From Cytophagales bacterium (GTDB lineage: Bacteria > Bacteroidota > Bacteroidia > Cytophagales > Cyclobacteriaceae), in the NCBI GenBank assembly GCA_029262955.1, contig JAJCYL010000389.1, positions 1-9,459 of the forward strand: DNA of 9,459 nt. The letters are read 5' to 3'. The first letter of the stretch is position 1, and each line of letters starts with the position of its first letter. Shown one piece after another: positions 1 to 5,510 of this stretch. The position numbers and the translations under genes were made by a program. Under the pieces are notes generated by a model. That model searched no databases. It was not told the DNA's origin and worked only from the letters and a program-made list of their open reading frames with translations.

Positions 1-1
1 G

Positions 2-790
2 AGATTAATTAGAAGAGTCTATTCTATTTATTGCATTGCCGTTTTCTGGGGACTTTTTTTATTACTTCTTCCAGCCATTTTTGTTCTTATTCAACGGAAA
101 GAATGGCAAAAATCTGCCCTAAGGTTAAATTATTATTGGGCCATTGCATTTTTCGCCCTCTGCTTCGTTCGGGTTGAAAGAGAATTCAGAGAAAAATTAA
201 GCTCTAAAAAGAAGTATATATTTTGTCCCAATCATTTTTCTTTCATTGACATTGCCGTCATGAGCTTAACTCCCGTACCCTTTGCCTTTGTAGGTAAGAA
301 TTCGATGTCAAAAATTCCTCTTTTTGGTTATATGTATCGTAAACTCCACATCCTTGTGGACCGAAGTAGTATGAGAAGTAGATACGAAACCCTACAACGA
401 TCAGTTGAAGCGCTAAATAGAGGGATAAGTCTTACTATTTTTCCGGAGGGAGGGATATATTCAAACAACCCTCCTCAGATGTCTTCCTTTAAGCCCGGAG
501 CTTTTAAGGCTGCCATAGAAAATCACACGCCAATTATACCGGTTACAATAGCTTATAATTGGCTATTTCTACCAGATGATAATAAATTTCTGCCCAATCA
601 TAGGCGTCTCAAAATTGTTTACCATGAGTCAATTGATACTAGTAATTACTCAATTAAATCTGTCAACGAACTTGGTGACAAGGTTTTTAATATTATTGCA
701 GACGAATTAAAGCGCTTGAATATAGATGAAGGTGACAAAAGAGACCTTAGCGAAGATAGCTCACTTGTCCAGGCTGGAAGTGGATCCTAA
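2..790 (+). CDS. plsC: 1-acyl-sn-glycerol-3-phosphate acyltransferase (PlsC family), 5' end outside window
   Basis: Probably transfers a second acyl chain to lysophosphatidic acid to make phosphatidic acid, at the inner face of the cytoplasmic membrane. The frame is open from base 2 without a start, so the gene begins upstream; the first internal ATG (260) lies after the catalytic motif and cannot be the true start. Of 262 visible residues, about 10-31 form a hydrophobic helix. NHFSFID (77-83) is the HX4D catalytic motif, R121 lies in a motif II-like ILVDR, FPEGG (147-151) is motif III, and PIIPVTI (177-183) is motif IV. The last 21 residues are polar and Ser/Asp-rich and are encoded where gatC already begins (65-nt overlap), so this tail may be a recent read-through extension. 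Family is confident; the exact acyl acceptor is inferred, since related acyltransferases share these motifs. Confidence 0.88.
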   Translation, partial: RLIRRVYSIYCIAVFWGLFLLLLPAIFVLIQRKEWQKSALRLNYYWAIAFFALCFVRVEREFREKLSSKKKYIFCPNHFSFIDIAVMSLTPVPFAFVGKNSMSKIPLFGYMYRKLHILVDRSSMRSRYETLQRSVEALNRGISLTIFPEGGIYSNNPPQMSSFKPGAFKAAIENHTPIIPVTIAYNWLFLPDDNKFLPNHRRLKIVYHESIDTSNYSIKSVNELGDKVFNIIADELKRLNIDEGDKRDLSEDSSLVQAGSGS

Positions 791-1025
791 AAATGAAGAG
801 CAGTTACTTCATGACCTGAGTGAAATTATCACGTGGGTAGAGAAACTGAATGAAGTTGACACAGAAGGAGTGCAACCACTCACTCACATGTCTAAAGAGA
901 TAAATCTTCTACGGGAGGATCATGCTGAAAATGGACTCGATCGCAATGATGCATTGAAATTGTCGCCTAAAAACAATGACGGGTTCTTTACCGTACCCAA
1001 GGTGATAAAGAGTAAAGGCAAATGA
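726..1025 (+). CDS. gatC: Asp-tRNA(Asn)/Glu-tRNA(Gln) amidotransferase subunit C
   Basis: Small stabilising subunit of the GatCAB complex, which turns mischarged Glu-tRNA(Gln) and/or Asp-tRNA(Asn) into the correct amidated forms in the cytoplasm. The 99-residue length is typical. The opening MKVTKETLAKIAHLSRLEV matches the usual GatC start, and the middle (WVEKLNEVDTEGVQPLTH, about 37-54) and the end (FFTVPKVI) are family hallmarks. This makes ATG 726 secure even though it lies inside the preceding acyltransferase frame. No clear Shine-Dalgarno site precedes it, as is common in Bacteroidota. gatA and gatB are not in the window; a gatC apart from gatAB is not unusual. The stop codon shares ATGA with the next start, which suggests translational coupling. 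Confidence 0.95.
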   Translation: MKVTKETLAKIAHLSRLEVDPKNEEQLLHDLSEIITWVEKLNEVDTEGVQPLTHMSKEINLLREDHAENGLDRNDALKLSPKNNDGFFTVPKVIKSKGK

Positions 1026-3997
1026 GCGAACTGATTTTTTGGAAGAGTTGGAGTTCGTCAGAACGCAAAATTTATTTAGCCCTTCTGTTTGCTTTCCTCA
1101 CGATTTTGTCATTCTATACTTTCAGTGTTATCAGAGGAGATGACAATGCCCTAAACTGGAATATCACAAGTACTGCTGAAACTATTGAAGTACCTGTAAT
1201 GAAGGTACAGGCGGGTCTTTTTGAGTTCGAACTCAATGCAGACAACTATCTTATTAATCAATATTATCAAGGAAGTGCCCATGACATTACGACAACTAGT
1301 GGTTATATTTTCCTAATTATTTTCTCCCTGGCACTTGTGGTCCTACTTGCCATATCAACTTATCTAAAGAGGTTTTGGTACCTGGTGGCAACCGGTCTTG
1401 TTAGTTTCATTTTTGTGAACTTCCGGCTGGAACAGCTTGAGATATTTGGATGGATTGACAACACTTTTCTTATAATAGTTTTATGCCTGATACTTCCAGT
1501 GAGCTACTATATTCATGCTTTCAAGTATGAGTTGGAATTTGTTTCAAGATTGATCCTATTCACCATTGCAATTGCAATCATAGCAGTATTTATAGCACTC
1601 TTTTCTCAAAACCAAAATCCATTTTATTTTCTTGTTCACTATAATTATACAGCTCCTGTAGTAATAAGTATTCTTTTCATCTTTTTGGTTTCTCATGAGA
1701 TTATATTTCTGATTTTGTATCTCATATCAGGGTCGGTCAATCATCAAGGAAAAAACAATCTATTTCATTTCATTGCCTTGAGTTCTATTTACTTATTGAA
1801 TTTAGGTCTGGTTTACCTGAAAAATGCTTATGTGATTGATTGGGACTTAATCTATGTCAATGCTTTCCTATTGTTAGTAATGTCAACAATAATTGGAATT
1901 TTGGGTTTTAAACAAAGAGAAATTCGGTACGAACATATCCTTCCTTTTCAACCGCTTGGCGGCTATTTTTTTCTTACTCTTGGAATAATCTGTTTCACCA
2001 CCATTTCATATCATACCATAACATTAAACGATCCTGTTCTTGAAACCTTTGAGGATGCCATCGTGTTTTCTCACATAGGTTTTGGTGTCATGTTCCTTCT
2101 TTACCTTTTATCCAACTTTATCAATCTTATCAATAAAAATCTATCAGTTTATAAAATTGCTTTTAAGGAGGATAATATGCCCTACTTTTCGGCAAATCTT
2201 GCAGGGTTAGTTGTGGTGGCAGCCTTTTACTACTTATCTAATCAAGCGGCCCTACAACAAGGTTTTGCAGGTTATTACAATGGGCTCGGTAGTGTCTATT
2301 ATCATGAGGGCAACAATTTCCTGGCTGAAGAATATTACAAAAGGGGAGCAATATTCGGATTCAATAACCACCGTTCAAATTACAGTATTGGTGAACTCAG
2401 TTACCAACAAAATGACTTGGACAAAGCAATTAGTAGCTTTAAAAAAGCTACTCAAAAAAACCCAACTGAGTTTGCCTACATTAACCTGGCCAACGCACAA
2501 AGAACAAACTTTCTCTTTTTTGATGCACTATTTACGCTCAAAGAAGGAGCCCGAAAATTTCCCGAAAGTAGTGAGATTATGAATAATCTAGGCCTGCTTT
2601 ATAAGCGCACCAACCTCTTGGATTCAGCGGTTTATTATATGGAGGCCGGAGCCAACAATAGTTGGGGAAATAAAACCAATACCACTAATATCGTTGATAT
2701 TCTCACAAGAAATCGGGTGAATCTACCCTATGATTCCCTCAGGGAAATTTTTGATTCTTCTGATCATTTGCCTCTAAAAACGAACCTACTTGCATACAGC
2801 AACAATACCACCAGATGGCTTGATGCTCAAATTAACAGCAACCAATTAGATTCAATCTTAGATTTACATCAATTCACTTACTTATATAATTGGGGATTTT
2901 CGAAACTAAACAACCCCTCTGAGAAGGATGTTTCAATAATTTCGCAGTATGCCACAACTCAAAATAATGCGCTCTATAGCCGTCAACTGACTTACCTCAG
3001 TGCCTTAATGAGCTATAAACGAAATGATCTAACCACCTCACTGCGCAGTCTTGGCCAATTGCAAAATGCAGCCGACAAAAAGGGTTATTATAATCATGTT
3101 CTGGGAATTATTGCGTTAGATCAGAATGCCCCTCAACTGGCGGTTGATTTTTTCACTCAAGCTGTAGAAGAAGATTATCCCGGTGCAGTCGTTAATCTCG
3201 CTATTTCCTTAACCGAAGCTGGAAAAAAGGCGGAAGCAATTGGTGTTTGGAATGAGTTGCTCATCAAAGACTCCGTTGAAGTAGCGAATGATATTATGGT
3301 GGCACTGACAGCTCCAATTAGTACTGTTATTAATAGTGATTCAGATGCGTTGAAATATCAGGCTATCAAATATCGATCGGAGGATTTGGATCAAGTAGTT
3401 CGTGAAAGTGTACTGTCTTCCATTAATGACCCTTCCTTTCAGATGGGCGCCTACAGTGCTAACATCAAAAGACAAACCGAAAGAGGCAATTATGGAGAGG
3501 CCAAGAAACATCTAGACCGGTTAGTACAAATTGACTCTAGTACCTACAAAAACATAATTGATGAGTTACAACGCGATCTCAATATGACAATGGCAGCGGA
3601 CAAGCTGATCACGCTTGAGGATTTTGACACAGAATTAGCAGAATTTTGGTCAGCTAGTGAAGACCGGGTGGCGAGAGATCACTTCCGCACCAATGGATTT
3701 CAAAATCCGTTTAATGAGTCGGATGTCCTCATTGCTTCAAGGTTTTTTAAAGAGCAAGTGAAGGATTTAGATTTGGCTTATAACATAATTTTAAATGCTA
3801 TTGAGATCAATCCCTATGCTGTCAGATTACTCAAAGAGTATATATTACAATCTATCGAAATCGGCCAATCAAACTATGGTAAAAACGAACTTGAAAAGCT
3901 GAGAGAGTTCCTTCCGGAGAATGAGTTCAAAGACTTCCAGCAGCAAGTCAATAAAGCAATTCAAGATTTTGAAAGTTTCTCCTTTCCCGCTTCTTAA
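1022..3997 (+). CDS. large polytopic membrane protein with C-terminal TPR repeats, function unknown
   Basis: A 991-residue protein I cannot assign to a named family. The first 410 residues are strongly hydrophobic, with about 11 predicted helices near 17-37, 94-114, 118-133, 147-165, 174-194, 210-237, 248-268, 276-296, 313-332, 346-368 and 391-407. The loop at 38-93, between helices 1 and 2, is the largest and is probably extracytoplasmic. From about 415 the protein is soluble and helical with TPR-like units: 415-447, 449-481 (the clearest, with the Y-x-x-N-D-x-D-K-A-I pattern ending in KNP), 483-516, 517-545, then degenerate ones around 655-755 and near the C terminus. TPRs mediate protein contacts, so this may be a membrane-anchored scaffold. 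It starts in the ATGA overlapping the gatC stop and its stop overlaps that of the convergent DUF4286 gene. A polymer ligase or transporter is possible, but I see no motif for either. Confidence 0.85.
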   Translation: MSELIFWKSWSSSERKIYLALLFAFLTILSFYTFSVIRGDDNALNWNITSTAETIEVPVMKVQAGLFEFELNADNYLINQYYQGSAHDITTTSGYIFLIIFSLALVVLLAISTYLKRFWYLVATGLVSFIFVNFRLEQLEIFGWIDNTFLIIVLCLILPVSYYIHAFKYELEFVSRLILFTIAIAIIAVFIALFSQNQNPFYFLVHYNYTAPVVISILFIFLVSHEIIFLILYLISGSVNHQGKNNLFHFIALSSIYLLNLGLVYLKNAYVIDWDLIYVNAFLLLVMSTIIGILGFKQREIRYEHILPFQPLGGYFFLTLGIICFTTISYHTITLNDPVLETFEDAIVFSHIGFGVMFLLYLLSNFINLINKNLSVYKIAFKEDNMPYFSANLAGLVVVAAFYYLSNQAALQQGFAGYYNGLGSVYYHEGNNFLAEEYYKRGAIFGFNNHRSNYSIGELSYQQNDLDKAISSFKKATQKNPTEFAYINLANAQRTNFLFFDALFTLKEGARKFPESSEIMNNLGLLYKRTNLLDSAVYYMEAGANNSWGNKTNTTNIVDILTRNRVNLPYDSLREIFDSSDHLPLKTNLLAYSNNTTRWLDAQINSNQLDSILDLHQFTYLYNWGFSKLNNPSEKDVSIISQYATTQNNALYSRQLTYLSALMSYKRNDLTTSLRSLGQLQNAADKKGYYNHVLGIIALDQNAPQLAVDFFTQAVEEDYPGAVVNLAISLTEAGKKAEAIGVWNELLIKDSVEVANDIMVALTAPISTVINSDSDALKYQAIKYRSEDLDQVVRESVLSSINDPSFQMGAYSANIKRQTERGNYGEAKKHLDRLVQIDSSTYKNIIDELQRDLNMTMAADKLITLEDFDTELAEFWSASEDRVARDHFRTNGFQNPFNESDVLIASRFFKEQVKDLDLAYNIILNAIEINPYAVRLLKEYILQSIEIGQSNYGKNELEKLREFLPENEFKDFQQQVNKAIQDFESFSFPAS

Positions 3998-4293
3998 ATA
4001 ATCGACTCCAGGACAGTACGAAAAGCAACATGTTTGTCTTTATATTTATCCAGATGTTCTTTTACTAATTCAGGTGCATATTTTTCAAAGTAACTGTTCA
4101 GGTTATCCAGGGTTTTTGAGAAGTACTGGATAGAATAAGTGGAAGCCTCTTCCTCACTAAGTAATCGGAAAATTTTATGATCAAAAAACAGTCCGGTAGC
4201 CATTACATTAGGTATGTGGACACTTCTCATCCAATCCAACCATTCGACTTCAACATCGGAATCAATATTAACAGTCACATTATAGAGAATCAT
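3994..4293 (-). CDS. DUF4286 family protein
   Basis: A 99-residue cytoplasmic protein with the pattern of the DUF4286 family: MILYNVTVNID at the start, EWLDWMRSVHIPNVMATGLF (about 17-36), YSIQYF (about 54-59) and a closing HVAFRTVLESI. The family has no established function; its size and alternating strand/helix pattern would suit a small alpha/beta ferredoxin-like or dimeric barrel fold, which is my inference. Length is normal for the family. It is convergent with the TPR membrane protein gene, the two stop codons overlapping (3994-3997), and it diverges from greA across a 185-nt gap. No intrinsic terminator separates the convergent pair, so transcripts probably run into each other. Confidence 0.85.
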   Translation of the reverse strand: MILYNVTVNIDSDVEVEWLDWMRSVHIPNVMATGLFFDHKIFRLLSEEEASTYSIQYFSKTLDNLNSYFEKYAPELVKEHLDKYKDKHVAFRTVLESII

Positions 4294-4356
4294 AGGATTG
4301 AAAAGGTTTATTTGCTCAAAGTTGACAATATACGATTTCTTTGTTGAAAGCGTCTA

Positions 4357-4388
4357 TTTGTTGAAAATTCCAAAATGGACTATCTTTG
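4357..4388 (+). promoter_or_regulatory. Bacteroidota-type housekeeping promoter of greA
   Basis: TTTG at 4357-4360 and TATCTTTG at 4381-4388 are separated by 20 bp. This matches the Bacteroidota primary sigma factor consensus (-33 TTTG, -7 TAnnTTTG, spacing about 17-23). It predicts transcription starting near 4392-4395 and a greA leader of roughly 85 nt. It also excludes a longer GreA beginning at ATG 4386, because that codon lies within the -7 element. Confidence 0.75.
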
Positions 4389-4407
4389 AACCTACAAAAG
4401 ATAGTCC
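4377..4407. repeat. perfect 11-bp inverted repeat over the greA -7 box
   Basis: GGACTATCTTT (4377-4387) is repeated as its exact reverse complement AAAGATAGTCC (4397-4407) around a 9-nt centre. The left arm contains most of the -7 element and the centre falls at the predicted transcription start. The position suits an operator for a dimeric regulator; only the right arm would be transcribed from the proposed start, so an RNA hairpin is less likely. Confidence 0.6.
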
Positions 4408-4419
4408 TAATACAGAGAG

Positions 4420-4454
4420 ACGGTTTCAATTCTGGAGCCGTTATTTTATTTTTT
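4420..4454 (+). terminator. terminator-like hairpin (possible attenuator) in the greA leader
   Basis: ACGGTTTC (4420-4427) can pair with GGAGCCGT (4434-4441): 8 bp, two of them G-U, with a 6-nt loop. The stem is followed by a T-rich run ending in six T (4449-4454). It lies between the promoter and the greA start at 4479, so it would end a leader RNA of about 60 nt if it works. The wobble pairs and the A residues interrupting the T run make it weaker than the dnaK terminator. Confidence 0.5.
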
Positions 4455-4478
4455 AGAAGACAGAACAGCGAGATAGAC

Positions 4479-4955
4479 ATGGGAAATATATCTTATTACA
4501 CGGCAGAAGGTTTACAGAAGTTAAAAGACGAATTAAACTATTTGAAAACTACCGGCAGAACAAATATTGCCAAAGAGATAGCGGAGGCAAGGGATAAAGG
4601 AGATTTGAGTGAAAACGCCGAATATGACGCTGCGAAAGATGCTCAGGGTCTTTTGGAGCTCAAAATATCCAAGTTAGAAGGAGTGGTTGGCAATGGCAGA
4701 GTAATAGATGAGTCCAAAGTGGACATTTCAAAGGCGTCCGTACTGTCAAAGGTCAAAATAAAGAACCTTAAAAATGGCATGACCATGAGTTATACACTCG
4801 TCTCAGAAGAAGAGGCAGACCTTAAAACAGGTAAAATATCAGTTAAGTCTCCGATTGGTAAAGGGCTATTGGGCAAAAAAGTTGGAGAAAAGGCAGTTGT
4901 TGAGGCACCTGCGGGTAAAATTGAATTCGAGGTACTCGACATAAGTCTAATGTAG
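4479..4955 (+). CDS. greA: transcription elongation factor GreA
   Basis: Binds the secondary channel of RNA polymerase and stimulates cleavage of backtracked RNA, releasing stalled complexes. From ATG 4479 the protein has 158 residues, the usual GreA length, beginning MGNISYYTAEGLQKL. Residues 1 to about 75 form the N-terminal coiled-coil hairpin; its tip carries GDLSENAEYDAA (41-52), including the acidic pair D42 and E45 that coordinates catalytic Mg2+ in the family. Residues from about 80 form the FKBP-like domain, with SPIGKGLLGKKVGE near 125-138. An in-frame ATG at 4386 lies inside the promoter and would add 31 residues unlike GreA, so I reject it. The HIT gene follows after 1 nt, giving a probable two-gene operon. 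Regulation may involve the upstream palindrome and leader hairpin. Confidence 0.96.
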   Translation: MGNISYYTAEGLQKLKDELNYLKTTGRTNIAKEIAEARDKGDLSENAEYDAAKDAQGLLELKISKLEGVVGNGRVIDESKVDISKASVLSKVKIKNLKNGMTMSYTLVSEEEADLKTGKISVKSPIGKGLLGKKVGEKAVVEAPAGKIEFEVLDISLM

Positions 4956-4956
4956 T

Positions 4957-5352
4957 ATGTCCAGTATTTTCACAAAAATTGTCAACAAAGAGATACCAGC
5001 ACATATTGTTGCTGAAGATGACTCTTTTCTGGCTTTTCTTGATATCAATCCTTTAGCAAAAGGTCATGTATTAGTCATACCAAAGAAAGAAGTAGACTAC
5101 TTTTTTGACCTGGATGACGACACGCTATCTGGGTTGACACTTTTCAGCAAGCGAGTTGCTCAAGCCATTGAAAAGTCAATTGAGTGCCTCAGAGTAGGAG
5201 TGGCCGTCGTTGGACTTGAGGTACCACATGCCCACGTACACTTAATTCCCTTAAATAGCATGGATGACATTAATTTCAGTAACCCGAAATTGAAACTGTC
5301 ATCCGAAGAATTAGAATCCATTTGTGTCGCCATCAAATCCAACTTTGGTTAA
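4957..5352 (+). CDS. HIT (histidine triad) family nucleotide hydrolase
   Basis: A 131-residue cytoplasmic histidine-triad protein. HAHVHLIP (91-98) is the HxHxHxx active site, with H93 the expected nucleophile that forms a nucleotidyl intermediate. SIFTKIVNKEIPAHIVAEDD (3-22), FLDINPLAKGHVLVIPKK (27-44) and the glycine-containing strand before the triad are standard for the HINT/Fhit-like superfamily. The CxxC that binds zinc in some HINT proteins is replaced here by S-I-F-T. The likely reaction is hydrolysis of AMP-linked compounds such as phosphoramidates or dinucleoside polyphosphates, but the true substrate cannot be read from sequence. Translation is probably coupled to greA, whose stop lies 1 nt upstream. 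No intrinsic terminator is visible before the dnaK control region. Confidence 0.93.
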   Translation: MSSIFTKIVNKEIPAHIVAEDDSFLAFLDINPLAKGHVLVIPKKEVDYFFDLDDDTLSGLTLFSKRVAQAIEKSIECLRVGVAVVGLEVPHAHVHLIPLNSMDDINFSNPKLKLSSEELESICVAIKSNFG

Positions 5353-5368
5353 TATCTGGTAGGATTTC

Positions 5369-5381
5369 TGACATTATGTCA
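5369..5381. repeat. 13-bp palindrome upstream of dnaK promoter
   Basis: TGACAT-T-ATGTCA is a perfect palindrome around one central base. It ends 22 nt before the sigma-54-like element, a place where a regulator could bind. It is not CIRCE, whose arms are TTAGCACTC and GAGTGCTAA. With a 3-nt loop and no following T run, it is unlikely to terminate the HIT transcript. Confidence 0.4.
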
Positions 5382-5403
5382 CAATAACTACTTCTTTTTG
5401 GGG

Positions 5404-5420
5404 TTGGCACAACCCTTGAT
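5404..5420 (+). promoter_or_regulatory. sigma-54-like (-24/-12) promoter of dnaK
   Basis: TTGGCACAACCCTTGAT agrees with the RpoN consensus YTGGCACGRNNNTTGCW at all but two positions; the -24 half TTGGCAC is exact and the spacing is right, but the -12 half has TTGA instead of TTGC. Transcription would start near 5431. An alternative primary-sigma reading uses TTG 5404-5406 and TATTATCG 5428-5435, with 21 bp between them and two mismatches in the -7 box. GGGTT and AACCC (5401-5415) also form a short inverted repeat here. Confidence 0.45.
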
Positions 5421-5455
5421 TCCCCTGTATTATCGAATAAAAAACTAAAAAAATA

Positions 5456-5491
5456 GACGGCACCTGAAAAAGAGGCAGTTTCTGGTGTGTC
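5456..5491 (+). promoter_or_regulatory. predicted hairpin in the dnaK 5' leader
   Basis: Bases 5456-5464 pair with 5484-5491 (8 pairs including one G-U, with G5459 bulged). Then, after a T-T mismatch, GAAA (5466-5469) pairs with TTTC (5479-5482), leaving a 9-nt loop. The structure ends 19 nt before the dnaK ATG, leaving the A-rich initiation region single-stranded. It is a hand-folded prediction; a role in heat-sensing or mRNA stability is speculation. Confidence 0.35.
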
Positions 5492-5510
5492 GATTAAAAA
5501 GTATAAAAAC

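Noticed and set aside
2211..2582. 123-residue open frame inside the TPR membrane protein gene
   Set aside because: It lies wholly within a coherent TPR coding region in another frame and its translation has no recognisable features.
4386..4478. N-terminal extension of GreA from ATG 4386
   Set aside because: The ATG lies inside the -7 promoter element, the 31 added residues do not resemble GreA, and the start at 4479 gives the standard 158 residues.
5401..5415. GGGTT-GGCAC-AACCC as a terminator for the HIT gene
   Set aside because: The stem is only 5 bp and the T run lies before it rather than after it on the + strand.
5487..5510. GTG start eight codons upstream for DnaK
   Set aside because: DnaK proteins begin MGKIIGIDLGTTNS; the added residues do not fit the family and the GTG lies in the paired leader.
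5353..5510. CIRCE or sigma-32 heat-shock site before dnaK
   Set aside because: No TTAGCACTC-N9-GAGTGCTAA is present. CTTGA with a later CCCC (5415-5426) is too closely spaced for a sigma-32 promoter.
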